Assembly: GCA_038496445.1 (NCBI GenBank)
Contig: JALMLS010000450.1
Span: 204,603-268,602 of the forward strand
DNA: 64,000 bases
From: Trichosphaerium sp. ATCC 40318
Taxonomy: Eukaryota > Discosea > Flabellinia > Trichosidae
Direction: 5' to 3'
A program made the translations under genes and the position numbers. The notes below the pieces were generated by a model that saw only the letters and a list, made by a program, of their open reading frames with translations, did not search any database and had not been told where the DNA came from. Shown piece after piece: positions 23,527-36,470 of this stretch (positions are counted from its first letter, which is position 1; the number at the start of each line of letters is the position of its first letter).

Positions 23527-24208
23527 TTACTGTGCACTTCCTTGCTTTTTTGTCAGCTCCTTTGCATCGTCGCTCGATATTATAGGTGGTGCAAACCAGT
23601 TATTACCATCCTTCATCTCTTCTTGAGCCCATTTATCAATCCTGGCACTAAGTCTTTGTTTAGATTGTGTAACAAAAAAAAAAAACGAGTACTTACAATT
23701 TCGTGCCATAAGCAAGGTCGTAGTTAAACGCTGTCACTATAGATAACCCCACAAATGGTCCCCACAAGAAAGGATTTTTCTGTACAATGTGTAAAGCGCT
23801 TGCAGCACATCCAACAAGAGCTGCACTGCCTAAAATGAAAATTACTAACTGCTTAAATAACGACAACCCGAAAACGTATTAGATTACGAAATGAAGCTCA
23901 TAAAAGCGTTTTTGTGGTAATAAAAGGCGTACCGCCGAACCACATTGTTCTATCTTTTGCCATTGCTTTTTGATAAGCCATTTGTTGCCTCATCATGCGT
24001 TGTTGCCCTCGCATCATGTTTCTAACCGCGAGTTAGTCAATTGTCGTTTGCTAGTCGTAAAATAGTTGGAGATAACCAATACATGGTAAAATAAGTGCTT
24101 TCTAGCATTAGTAGTGGTTACGTACATCCATTGAAGCTCCATCATCTCTTTTTGTAGACTCCGTTGGGTTTTAACCATTGACTCTGCTATTGAGTTACCT
24201 ATTCCCAT
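23527..24208 (-). CDS. PLGRKT: Plasminogen receptor (KT)-like membrane protein
   Basis: Four exons, about 150 residues. The N-terminus MGIGNSIAESMVKTQRSLQ matches the MGxxxSxSMxxNxxxQ start of Plg-RKT (C9orf46). A Met/Gln-rich helix follows (MMRGQQRMMRQQMAYQKAM), then FGGSAALVGCAA, a hydrophobic segment and FNYDLAYGTK, matching the family's YDLGYGT. The animal protein ends in lysine and acts as a cell-surface plasminogen receptor; here the C-terminus is GSAQ, so that ligand role is not expected. The family is widely conserved in eukaryotes, probably with a mitochondrial or general membrane role. The donor at about 24132 is GTACGT. Confidence 0.7.
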
Positions 24209-24478
24209 GTTGCTTTATACGTTGTGTTATTTGTAGTTTGATTATTGCGATGTGTAACAGTATAGAAAACTCGTTTATTTTCGGCACTTTTGTTGTGCCA
24301 CCGGTGGATTTATTGTTCAAAATTGAAAAACTGTAGGACAGTATTCTCACAACTATTGTACAATAAAATTGTATTAAAACAAAAAAATACCAAACAAAGC
24401 AAGAATACGGGCAATACATTTGTCCAAAAACGAATAATTTTCATAAAAACGCAATATTATCAAAAAAAGGTGATTTTA

Positions 24479-24517
24479 CCACGTGGATACTATTAGTAAC
24501 CAAAATATTCCACGTGG
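24479..24517. promoter_or_regulatory. Two CCACGTGG palindromes, 31 bp apart
   Basis: Identical 8-base palindromes at 24479-24486 and 24510-24517 lie about 270-310 bases upstream of the Plg-RKT-like start. CACGTG is the E-box/G-box core bound by bHLH or bZIP factors. Their role as a promoter element is inferred from position only. Confidence 0.35.
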
Positions 24518-24591
24518 AGTATTGTGTACTAAAAACCTATTACCAACAATCTCAGGTACATGTACAACTTTATTTAATGATATATAATAAG

Positions 24592-27123
24592 CTAGAAAAC
24601 AACATCATCATTTCCGTATGTTGAACGCATTTCTTCAGTTTTAACTTCTCCACTCGTACCAGTAGTGACTACGTCACGAGCTCTTCTAGAAAAAGCCCAT
24701 CCTCTTTTATACGTATTCCTTACAGCAGCTCTAAACTGCCTGCCAGTCATCCAATAGCAGAAAAAAGTAATTCCAGGGCCTATGTAAAAAAATTGGTTTA
24801 AGTATTTTGTAGTTTTTTGTATGCTTTGATCTTTACCTGCGAACGTGTATGCTGCAATAAATGAAACAACAATGTGAATCAAATCTTTTTCACAATTTGT
24901 TTGTCCTGACAACAGACACGTAAATAATTCTTTAACTTTACTAACTCCATCTTTTCGCAGCTGTTTTTTTTTGGTTAGTTTTTCATTATTGAATTCGGAA
25001 CTATTTAATGTACTTACAAATTCTACGTATATGCGCCAGAATACTAAGGCGACACAATGAAACCAATATATAGCTACAACGCCTACAATTTGTTGTAGAA
25101 TATGGTCTCTACGTCTGGAATCTTTCTTTCCATATTTAGGCATCTAATAACATTTTAGGGATAATTTAATTATAGGAATTCTCAACTCAAGCACGTTCTC
25201 GTTGGATAAAAATTAAGCGTAAATATGCGTGGTAGGAACAAAATCAAAATAGCGTTTTATAGACCAGTTGGGTATTGATTGGATTTAAAAAAAACGTGCC
25301 TTCCAAAGCTTATAAAAAATATATGAAAAGCAGCAAGTTCCAATGGCTACTACGCAAGATATAGGATACCCAATAACAAATACCCTTAACATAGTATCAA
25401 TACATAGTTTAACACGACTATTTGGTTACTTACCAGTCCAAGCCAATACCGTAGCGTTTTTTTGCTTCGACAGAATCGGCTTAAAAATGTAAACATACTG
25501 TTACAATAAACTGCTCTTTAACGTACTGACGCAGAACGGAAATCCTATTATTTGCCCCAACGCACCCATTGACAGTGTTATTGTTACAAAAATACAAGGT
25601 AATACCCACGTGACTGCACATATAAACTAAACAGGTTAGTTGCACAGTTGTTAAAAGAAAAGGTTTCCTTGTGACACAAACGTACAATTTTATATGGAAG
25701 TGTAAATATGAGGGTCATATACTTAGAACCTACATATACGGCATACATAAGATTTATGGTCATAGCTAACCAAACGTATACAATTTGATGAGATGCAGCA
25801 ACAATTAAAATGGCTATTTTTGAAGAAAGTTAGGTGGAGGGTAAAACAAATGACAGATCTATACCTTGAATTGTACATAGTGGGAAAAATGGCCTAGCGC
25901 CAACTCCTTTACTCGCACAAAGCTATAAGAAAATCGTCAGGAAAGTACAAAATGAGGACAACGTACCACTGATTTAGGTGCAAACATAGACAAGCTTACT
26001 GCAAGAGCAAGAACTAAACTATCAATAGCCAAGATCACAACAAAGTGTGTTTGAAAGTGGTAATACCTTATTAAACTCTTAATAAGCGATAACTCTTATT
26101 AATCAGTTATTTTTTGTTACCTTGAATCTTGTAATAGTACGACAAGAGAAAATATCATGAGAATAATACTCAACACTGAAATAACACCAGTGACAACATA
26201 AATCATTAGGTATGTGAAATCTAATGATGTAATTATGTTATTTGGTTATCATTTTAAGGAATCATGGCATACCTGTCATTATAGGAGGGGGACATTGCCA
26301 GCAATTGGGTTCGACTTTAAAATGTGAGTGAGGCTTTTTTTTATCTTTTCATAGATACGTACAGTTCTCTAAGCCACGCGCGTTAGGATTGAAAACCAAC
26401 GGCTCTGGACAAGTATATTGGGGTATTGCTATGGTGAGTAATAAGAAACATGATTCTGTTGGCATAAAAATGAAAGAAAACGAAAACTCGGGTGAGGTTT
26501 CTTGTTGTTTAAAATACAATAATTGATAAACCTCAAATTTGAGCGTGCCTGCGTTGTTTGGAGAAGCAGAACAGTTTGTCGCTAGCGCGGGATTATTGCA
26601 ATCTGGTAGCGCAAGTTTTAACGCGTCAAATTCCACTTTGCATGCGTCTATGACGCCTAGGCACTGGTTTTTGCAGGGTATGCGAATGCCATCAATGCCA
26701 CAACCTTTTACTCAATTTAGAAGGTGCCTAACCAGGTTCGTAGCACGTACTAAGGAATATGCTTTCACAAGCGTATATAGTCGCTGCTGCTCTACACTCA
26801 GGAGACGCAAAGTTTATCAAGCCATTACGTAGCTGTTCATTTACTAGTCTTTTGTACGTTAGCCGCTTACTCTGGAAAATGAAAAAAAAAAATCCGAATT
26901 TTGTTGATCGTCACTGTAAAGAACCGCACCCGTTAGCTACCGCGAAAGAGCTTATATTAAAAGGATAAAAAACAAACGAGTTGTTTTTCACCACGATGTC
27001 GCATAGTCGGCCAGAACCTCCCGTTGCAATGTATGGTACGCATGGATTTACGTTTGGTGGGGCTGTTTGCGCATAGCAAAACGCTAAAAACGCAAAAAAA
27101 TACGTAAATAACGATAAACCCAT
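24592..27123 (-). CDS. Frizzled/Smoothened-like seven-helix receptor
   Basis: About twelve exons. Signal peptide MGLSLFTYFFAFLAFCYAQ, then a cysteine-rich domain: NPCVPYIATGGSGRLC, FASPECRAAATIYACESIF, GIDGIRIPCKNQCLGVIDAC and the CNNP/NCS cluster, the Cys spacing of Frizzled ectodomains. Hydrophobic segments follow: LMIYVVTGVISVLSIIL, VVILAIDSLVLALAVSL, IVYVWLAMTINLMYAV, WVLPCIFVTITLSMGAL, VFVIGYPISCVVAIG, IVGVVAIYWFHCVALVFW and GPGITFFCYWMTG. A basic tail ends in DDVVF. The KTxxxW Dishevelled motif of animal Frizzleds is absent. The architecture is like the fsl receptors of Dictyostelium. The intron at 25144-25299 uses a GCACGT donor. It is predicted to be a plasma-membrane receptor; ligand unknown. 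Confidence 0.82.
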
Positions 27124-27856
27124 TATCAGCAGCTTTTGTATTTAACTTCTATGCACCAATTTAATACGAGTTGATCTAAAGCGAAGTGTAGTAATTTGCG
27201 TTGTTGACCAATCACTGAACAATTGCCGTAAGCGCACTATCACTGCTTAGCTATTGCCAATACTTGCACTGTGGTTGTAGGAATAATTCGTTGGGTGACT
27301 AAATTGGTACCTCAAGTCATAAACGGCGACTTACCACTTACGTTATTTGGGACAACAGACAGGGCCTCACGCGTTCTAAACACAAGGCGCACGCAACTGA
27401 TCAGCACTGATGTCCCAAAACGACTCTAAACGCGCCAAGGTACGCTCTCACATACTTTAATGTATTCCCGTTACCTCGGGTACAATAAACGTTACCTTTT
27501 GAACGTAATTATTGCCTCTTGTACCTTACTGTACAATGGCTTCATTGGTACAATGTACCATACCCACTGTAGAGCGTTGCTATCACAAAAAGCACCACAA
27601 GAACTGATCCTTTGTTTTGCACTAAACTTCCTTGCGTAGTTCCAGTCTGACTATGGAAGCTCACATAGCAAAAAGAGCGGTATTTTAAAGCGGAAAGCGA
27701 AAAAGAAATATTCTCAAGGCAAAAGCAGCAAGGTACAGTTCAAACACACTACAAACAAACCACACGTCAAAAACCAATACTAAACCTAAACTTAGGGAGA
27801 CAGTTCAAGTACAAAATCGGTAAGTGCCTTCAACATGCGATGTGTCAATTAACTAG
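27124..27856. other. Divergent intergenic plus probable 5' exons of the next gene
   Basis: The left part should hold the promoters of the Frizzled-like and RasGEF genes. Short lysine-rich open stretches near 27675-27735 and 27800-27825, bounded by GTACAG and GTAAGT donors, may be 5' exons of the RasGEF gene. I could not fix its start codon. Confidence 0.3.
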
Positions 27857-30800
27857 CTCAACAGAAAGGAAGTGCCAAAAAATCGCCTCGTGTCTCAAAC
27901 GCTGTCAAGGTAGACACTGCGACTTCAGGATCTCCCACTACCCCGTACGCTTACGCTACGCCACAGTTTCATTTAATACGCAACCAGACGACCAAAACAT
28001 ACCTCACTCAGAGGCAAACCGCCTGCGACTGGTGGTGAGGTATCTAAATGGTTAAAGTACTATAAAGATGGTGTAGTGATTGCAGATGGTCAGCTACGGG
28101 TACGAGCGTCAGAATTGGGGTCGCAAAGCGATTTATCTTACTTGTAACACTAGGGTGGTCGTCTTCAAAATATTGTAGAGTACCTCACATCGTCTAAATC
28201 AAAAGTACATTTGCACAAAGAAGTTTTGACAAGTTTTCGGACTTTCACAACACCACGGGAGTTATTGGATTTGTTAATAGCTCGTATGGATATTAATAAC
28301 CCATCTAAAGTGAATGAACTATTTTTGACGCGTGTGCGGTACGTATAAAAATTGTTATTACGTCAGAGATTTTTTTATTATTTTTATTTATTTTTTTCTC
28401 TTGTACTCATTCTAATATCCTTTCTGTTCAGCTCTTTGAACTTTATTAAACAGTGGGTTGCTAAGTATAGAATCGATTGGCGGAATGATGAGATATTAAG
28501 AGAAAGTCTTCGTAAATTCTTACAAGGCGAAAGAGTTATGTCTATGTTTGAAACACAATGTAAAGGGGCACTTTTAAAACTAGATCTAGTGATGGAACAG
28601 GTATGTATACATTTAAATCTACGCCAACTATGTCAATAAAACACGTACTAAGTATGTATTTAGGCTACAAGACCTACCGTCAGTCATAATCAAAGGCCTC
28701 CGCCGTCTAGGGTATTACCGAATCTTGGTGCTAATCCTAGTACGCTCAGAATGAGTTTTGATGCCTTTTTGTACTTACAACTTTTAGCTATCGATGATTT
28801 TCACCCAGAAGAGCTTGCACGTCAAATTACACTCATGGACTGGGACTTGTATGTCAAAGTAAAGTCTTGGGAGTGTTTAGGTTGGAATCAAAGTCATGTA
28901 GACAAGAAAAAGGTTTCTCCAAATGTTAGTCGTGTGATAGACCACTTTAATAGGGTTAGTCAGAGTTTTATTTTAACTTTTCGCTTACAATTTTATTTTC
29001 AGATATCAGGGTGGACTATCTGTGTAATTTTAGATGAACCTGACTTTAAACAACGCGTTAAGGTCATAAGCAAACTTATTAAGATGGCTGCTGTACGTTA
29101 TATTTTTTCCTTTATTATTTTTCTTGTTGTTGTGCTGGTTAGGCGGTTTATGCGCAAAAAACAATTGTAAGCTTGATTTATTGCGTTGGCTAACTTTAGT
29201 TTTTTTACCCTTAGAAACTGCATTCTCTTAATAACTTTAACTCCTTGATGGCTGTTGTTGCTGGATTAAGTTTTTCAGCAGTTAATCGTTTAAAACACAG
29301 CTGGTCTCAAGTCACAAAACAATTGGTACGTAGTTGTTTTGACACTTAAACCTGCAGTACAATTGACATTTTGTATGCATAGACTGCTAAATTTGAAGAG
29401 TTGAAGCTACAAGCAAAACGAGATGCACTACGCGAAAGCATAAAGAACGCAAATCCTCCTTGTATACCATATCTTGGTCTCTATTTAACGTTGCTGAGAC
29501 ATATTGAAGAAGGTAATAACGCACAAAAATGAGATATTAGAATTAACGTTCTTTTACAGGAAACTCGGATTATTTAGTTGGATTACCTGATAGGAAGGTT
29601 ATTAACTTTAATAAGCGTAGAATGATGACGCGTACGGTTTTTTTTTTGGGTATCTTTCAATTTATTTTCTTTTAGAAGTTTTGGGGAGCTTCATGCCATT
29701 CCAACAAACTCCATATAATTTAGAACAAGTACGTAGTGGTTGCAAGAAGAAATTCTATTTTTCTCGACTTGGGTGATTTTCTATGCGTGCTGACAATGGT
29801 ATAAAAGGTCTTGTATATTCAAAATCATATAAGCGATTATCCACTTAAAACAGATGATGAGAAACACAAAATATCTGTAGTGTTGGAGCCAAGAAACACT
29901 ACAATCCGTGATATAATATCAGAATCTAAGGAGCAACGTAGCAGAGCAAAAACTGGATTTACTACTCCAGACTCAGTCTCAGGTAAGAAGGAAATTTTAT
30001 TTCGCCAAAAAAAAAAGTCGAATGCGTGACTTAGTATTTGGTATAACTTAACGATTGCTAGAAATTGACTCAATAGCGAAAAATGTTTCTGGATCATCAG
30101 AAGAAACTTATGATGGCTTATCATCGAGCACAGGTGTTGTAGGATCAGTCCAAAAGGATAGATCTGAGCTTCGAAAATCAAGAAGTTTTCAAAGCTTTAA
30201 AGTGTTTCCAGCTCCTGGAGGTTCCACAGAGTTGGCCGAGGTCACTAAGATTAAGCGTGCAAATACGATAAATCGAAGAAAATTTTATGATAGGCCACGT
30301 GGAGGTAGTACTTGGGGTGGCTTGGGATCTTCAAGTACGTGTCTTTTTTGCAATTTCGTAAAGATCATGTGCACAACCCTCACTCTGTTAATATTAAATT
30401 TTAGTAGGCGAGGATAAAACACTAAATTCTGGATCAATTATTCGCAGGGCACTAACTGTTAATTGTGACAAAAAGGATCTGGCAGCTAAGTACCCGTCTG
30501 TACGTGTTTTTTTTTTGAAAGTTTGACATGTCAAACCAAATCTCACTTACATTTTAGGAGAACCCTGATCAACTGGCCTGCAGAGCTCTTGTTATGGAGC
30601 TTTGTGTTACAGAACGTACTTACATCAAAATGTTATCAGCTTTGGTGCGATATGCGTACAAACCTCTTCGGTACGACTTGATCATGTTCCATGATATTCA
30701 TTAATATTATTTTTTAGCATGAGATCAAAACTGGTTACAGTAGAACAGCTCGAAGTACTGTTCCCTAATTTGGAAGAGATATTGGCTTTTCATAAACGTC

Positions 30801-33800
30801 AGCTTCCTGCATTAGAGGAGTGCGTTAAGCATTGGTCACCTACTACTAGTAGTATTGCAACAATCTACCTTGCCTGGGTATGTTTTTTTAAGACACTTTT
30901 ATTTTTCTCTGAAAATACAAGTAACATGCTAATGATTACGTATAGCAACCATATTTCATGTTGTATGCAGATATTATCAATAACCAATCTCGAGCAAGTA
31001 CGTTGCTCCGACATATCCTACAAAATGGTGCTTGTGCTCAAATTCAAGAGGTATAACAATTTTTTTTATGAAATACTTGCTTTAACTCACGTTTTTTAAA
31101 GCAATTGACCCATAATGCATCAATCAAGGGTCTCAACTTCAAATCTCTACTTTGCTTACCTCCTCGCCGTCTTATTCGTTACACTGAAATTTTGGCTGCT
31201 TTAAAGAAACACACACCGGATGATCACCAGGACGCTAAGAAATTGGTACTTTAAAATAATTTTATTGTAGGTTGTTTGTAACTTTGTTTTTTATTAGACT
31301 GAAGCAATTCGAGCAATGAAAGATGTATCTATTCATATCAAAAATAGTAGAGCAGAGCGTAAGCTTGTAAACAGAGCAAATGAAATAGAAAAGAGACTCA
31401 TGGAGGTAAAGGAAGGAGAATTATTTACAAAAGAAAGGCGTCTTGTTGACGAACTTGATGTTTACCTCATAATAAGTTCACAAGGTATGCTACTTGTCGT
31501 ACCTGTTGTGCTTTATAGAAGGTGTTAACCTTGCTTTATTAGATTCTCTTCACCACAGTGCAATATTCTTAACTGATGCGCTACTTCTCTTTCAATCAAA
31601 TGGGAACAGTAGTGCACATTACTCTGTTGTTGCTTATATGCCGATTTGTGATGTTGAAGTTCTTATTCTGCAAAGAGAACAAGGCATACCTATTAGTAGA
31701 GCTGATACAGGAGAGCCTATGGATAGTAACCATTTCCTTGAATTACGTTATAAAGACAGAAGTTATGTTCTAGCTATGACGAATGATGCCGACTTGAAAA
31801 GATTCATGACAATTTGTGCAAGATTACGACATTCGCTACAAACAAAGTTCTGGGATGCTATTATACCTAAAGGAGCTAAAGTTAAGCCTGCAGCCCAACA
31901 TACTTGTGCTCGTGTTGGCGAAGAATTCCTTGTCTTTGGAGGCCATATGGAGGGCACATACGATAACTTCTTGCATAGCTACAAAGATGGTACTTGCATG
32001 TTTTTTTTTCAAACAAAATTCTTTCTGTGTCTGTTTGTTGCTTTTATCGAAATTGATTGATTTTCATTTCGCTGTGGATCTGGTTATGGCGATATCTTCT
32101 GATATTTTTTTTAGGTAAAATGACGTATATTGAGACTACAGGGATAACACCTCCTCCTGTTGCTGAACATTCTATTGCTGTTTTAAAGGATCAAGTTATT
32201 ATTTTTGGTGGAGTCTGTGCTACAGATGTGAGTGGTTTTACTGATTCTGTTTACATATTACATACTTCCAACAACTCATGGATGGTCCCTTGGATAAAGG
32301 TACGGCTCATAAAGACAAGTTCTTTTTGTTTAAGGTGGTTACCTTTTTTTTTTTCTTTCTTTTTTACAAAACTTTATTTTGTTCACAAGTTGTCTTAGGG
32401 AAGCCGGTATAATAAACCAGTTGGTAGAGCTGGACATTGTAGTGTTGTTGTAGAATCCACTGAAGAATTAATTATGTTCGGTGGGTATAATGGCGTGAGG
32501 CTGTTTAATGATATTTTTACACTTAACATACCTAAAATGCGTTGGCTACGAGTTGAAGTCAGAACAACCTCCCCAAAGCCTCGTTATGGTCACTGTGCTG
32601 TAAATTTGGACGATAAGGTATACGTTTTTGGTGGAAAGCTTGAAACTGGTGCCTGTGCGAATGATTTATGGCTTTATGATCCAGGTACGTTTCTTTCTTT
32701 TTTTGTTGAATACCCAAACCTAAATTTTGAACTAGTTCAAGTTACTTGGACTGAATTAAAGCCTGATGGATTTGTTCCTGCTGCCAGATATTATATGGCT
32801 GCTACAGCTCTTAGTAAGACTACATTTGCAATGTATGGTGGTCGTGGTAATGACGTTTATTCTGACTTGTACATCTATGATGCTGGTGCGTTTCAAGTTC
32901 TTTTGTTTAGTTTCTTTTTGCGCTTTCTTTGTGCTAATTTTTTTTATCCAATAGTTACCAACACATGGCTAAGGTGTGATCTTCAAGTACCTCTGCAGCC
33001 AAAGTTTGGCCATACCTTAAGTGCGAGCCATGAAACACCAGCAAAGAAACTATACATAACAGGTGGTATGACAATCGATGCTATTACTGGTGAGCCTATT
33101 ATGACCAATGATGTTGTTGAACTTAATAACCTTGGTACGTTATTTGAACCACCACAAAGCATAGGTCGTAGAGTTAACACTTACCTTGTTTATAGCGCAA
33201 ATCAAGACATTTGGAGAAGAAAAGCTTGCGGTGAAAATGAACGCTGTTATCTCCGGGGAGGCTGAGCCTGTTGTACCTACCAGTTTGTACGTTTTTTTCT
33301 GATGTATTTATGCGACCTGATGCCGCTTTTTTTATTCACCGTAATGGTGTCTTATTGTTCTTTATAGTGTAAGTAAGCTATGTGGTGATGCACCTGCTGA
33401 TTGGCAGCTGAGACATTTCAGATTTCCTTCTGCTTTATCTCGACCTTGTTCTAGTATTTTTGTACTACCTATTGTACAAGAAGACTTGCAAGTGGATGAT
33501 CCAGGAGCATTTGAAATACATAAAAAAATAGGTAGCGGTAAATTTGGGACTATCTATGCTGCAAGGTACAACTATAGAACAACACCCAAACACCTTGGAA
33601 GCGCCTGAAGGCTAAACCTTTTTTTAAATCTTTGAAGTTACTCATTTTTTTTTCTTATAGATTACGTGATACTGGGTTTCCTATTGCGATTAGAGTCGTA
33701 GAAGTAAGCGCAGCAAAATCAAAGGCATTAGTAGAAGAATTCACATACCTAAATGAGTTTAAACACCGTAATGTGTTACAGTATTATGGTTCTAGAGTTC

Positions 33801-35256
33801 AAGTCACTGAAGGTTTTGGTAGTTGTTGGGTAAGCCGTCTTCGAGAGATGAAGTTGATTTATTTTATTGTTTATTTAATTGCTAACACAGTTTGTTTCTA
33901 TTAGATTGCCACAGAGTACTGTGAGCTTGGTTCTATAAGAGATATAATGGAGAATCTTAGTATTAATATGAGTGAATCTCAAGTGTGTAGTGTAGTAGCA
34001 CAAGTCCTTGAAGGACTTTCTTATCTGCACTCTCAAAAGGTTGTCCATTCTAATATTAAAGCCGCCAATTTTATGTTGACTTCTGACTGTACAGTCAAGC
34101 TAGGTACGTTAACTTCTTTTGTGGTGATTTTTTTTCTGCGTTTTTGCCTTTATTTAACTCTACTGCACTAGCTGACTATGGTATTATCCAAAACTTGGCT
34201 TTGGTTAACGGTGTAAGCCCAACAAGCTGTTCATACTATTGGCTTGCACCTGAAGTTCCTGAAAACCAAGAAAAGACTACAATGTCTGATATTTGGGCAC
34301 TCGTACGTTTTTTTTGAAATGACTTATTTTCAAAGCTTACAAGTGTTTAGGGTATTTCTATGATGGAGATGCTTGAAAATACACCTCCTTATCTTGCCCT
34401 TTCAAGAGAAAAGAAGTACTCAGACACGCTCCTGCACTTGTTACACAAGTGTCTAAGTAGTATACCAGAACAAAGACCAGCTGCTACAGAACTCCTACAA
34501 GTACGTCATTATCAATAAACAGCCGAGTTATGGTTGTCTTTCTTTTCAGACCTTTGTCAGTTTTATCTCTTCTGTTTTTTTTTATGTTACTTTTGCATTA
34601 GTACTATTGTGTTTGTTACTTATTTCTTTTTTCCCTCTCGTAGATGCCATTCATACAAGATAGACCACCTGAGTTATTTTGTTTCTATGAGTTACTGAAG
34701 GCATTATATCCCAAAGAAGAAGAGGAAGAAGATAATTCAAATACAGCTATTCCAGTATGCTTTTTTTTTTTTTGCAATTCACTTCTTATACTCCCCTTAG
34801 GATTCTCCTGCTCAAGCCGAAATGAGTTCGCCAACAAGTGATAGCACAACATCAAGAGGACAAGAATCCCGAACTCAGAGTATTTCAGACTCACCAGAAC
34901 CAACAAGGAAACCTCCTCCGCTTTGCCTCCTTGATGGTAACGCTACTCCTATAGCATCTGCCCCCAATAGTAGCAGGTCTTTAGAATCTGCTTCAAAGAA
35001 CCAATTAATACTTGAAGCTGTCGGTGAAGCCAACTTTAAGACGCATGTTGCTCCTTTGTTATCTGAAAATTCAAGAATGAAACAAGAATTAAGGTACAGT
35101 CTTTTAGTTTAGGTGGTTCTATTGTAAAACTAATGTTTGGATTTTTGTAGGTTCTTACAGCGTGAGCTTGCTCATTATAAAGCGCTCCAAAGAGACTTTG
35201 TTTCGCTTCAGAAAGAGATGGCTCAAATGAGCTTGAAACTATCAAATAAGGATTAA
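27857..35256 (+). CDS. RasGEF-RhoGEF-PH-kelch-pseudokinase multidomain protein
   Basis: More than 30 exons and roughly 1,900 residues; the start codon upstream of 27857 is unresolved. Order: a REM/RasGEF-N domain (28150-28600; [17 protein letters not shown]); a RasGEF catalytic domain (28750-29630; [31 protein letters not shown]); a polar linker; a DH/RhoGEF domain (30555-31500; [17 protein letters not shown]); a PH domain (31545-31840); six kelch-type blades (31880-33135; [34 protein letters not shown]); a kinase-like domain (33510-34660); and a C-terminal coiled coil. The kinase keeps GSGKFG and a DYG motif, but has Arg for the beta-3 Lys (IAIRVVEV) and HSN for HRD, so catalysis is doubtful. 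It is inferred to couple Ras and Rho activation at the cortex. AATAAA overlaps the stop. Confidence 0.85.
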
Positions 35257-35952
35257 ATAAAAGAAGCGTCAAATTGTAATTTTAAACAACAAACCTGTAA
35301 ATATGTCAAAAATAAAAAAAAACCAAACAAAAAATCTAATATTCAATTTGGACAAGCTAAGACAACTGGTAGTTGCACGATTAGCTACTATAGAACCTCT
35401 TTTTTTTAGAGAATCTGTATGCAGGGTGTATGGAGAGGATTAAATTTGGAATGCTCTGCCAAGAGGCAACAACAGCAACAAGTGGATAGGTTATACTCAA
35501 GTTTTTAAGGCGTTTGTAATTTTGCTATTTGATAGCACGTTTTTTGATTGTATTGTTATGTTTCTCCGTGGTATAGCGCCTGACTAATCCATCAAAACGC
35601 AAGCGACCATGTAATTCATTATGTGAAAATCAAGCACACAGTGCCCTTGAGTCATATACGGAACTTGATCTAGTATTAGGGTTTCCAAAAGCATTCTTAT
35701 CTGAGAATTCCTGTAGCATTTATAAATTAGAACTTACATCAACGTTACGTACAACTGTTCTGTTACATTATCATGTGGTTTTTTCTACAATTGATTAGCG
35801 TATTGCTGTAGTATAATACAATTAATCTTAGTGATACATAAGTAACTAGTGAAGGCACCAAAGCACTTGCTGGATACTTTTAACTTCAATTGCACTTCAG
35901 TAATCAACAAAGGCTTACAAAATAAAAAAATTGAACATTCCTGAACTCGATG
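35257..35952. other. Intergenic, no gene seen
   Basis: 3' flank of the RasGEF gene. Short open stretches near 35410-35510 and 35580-35720 have no family resemblance and no convincing splice partners. Confidence 0.35.
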
Positions 35953-36189
35953 TTAGGTTTTTTCGTGTTTTTTTCTCAAGTTTTTGTTTAGCAATTGTAC
36001 ATATTTTAAAGCAGGTACAACTCCTTTGTAGCAACCTGGAGCGAAACTATCTGCTTTTATCGCTGGCCATCTGAATGACATCTTTTTTGAGCCTCCACCG
36101 TATGTGTTGGCAGAGCTTTGCAAGTTGACTTTAAGTACATGTCTGATGCCATCTTTGTTACTCTTTACAAGTTCTCCCAACCTTAACAT
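35953..36189 (-). CDS. Small basic hypothetical protein or terminal exon
   Basis: An open frame ending in a Lys-rich tail (LLNKNLRKKHEKT). The body is non-repetitive: GMLRLGELVKSN, YGGGSKKMSFRWPAIKADS, FAPGCYKGVVPALKYVQ. The first ATG is at 36189, but the same frame stays open about 50 bases further upstream without an ATG, so it may be the last exon of a spliced gene. No signal peptide or membrane segment. Not recognised. Confidence 0.3.
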   Translation of the reverse strand: MLRLGELVKSNKDGIRHVLKVNLQSSANTYGGGSKKMSFRWPAIKADSFAPGCYKGVVPALKYVQLLNKNLRKKHEKT

Positions 36190-36400
36190 TCCTAAGTACA
36201 CTTCTTTAACAAAGCATTGAAATGCAAAAGAACAGTATCAAGTCATTTTGTTGAATTTAAAAGCCACGGTTGAAATTCCACAATTTTCAATTTTTCAGAG
36301 AATATCTTTTCGTGCATTAGTTATGCAGAAATAAAGTGGTATGATTAAATGCTGCCTTTTTGGCGCTGTCATTGGAGTATTGCTGTTAATAACAACAAGC

Positions 36401-36470
36401 GCCTGTATAGCTCAATTGGCAGAGCAGTGGTTTTCTAAGCCATTGGTTGCAGGTTCAATCCCTATAGGCT
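36401..36470 (+). tRNA. tRNA-Arg(UCU)-like gene with a shortened T arm
   Basis: The acceptor GCCTGTA pairs with TATAGGC (one G-T). The D arm GCTC...GAGC carries an intact A box (TAGCTCAATTGG). The anticodon stem GTGGT/GCCAT encloses TTTCTAA, anticodon TCT. The B box GGTTCAATCC is intact, but the 3' side of the T stem is two to three bases short, giving 69-70 nt in all. Pol III signals survive; the T-arm defect makes a pseudogene or decayed copy possible. Confidence 0.6.
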
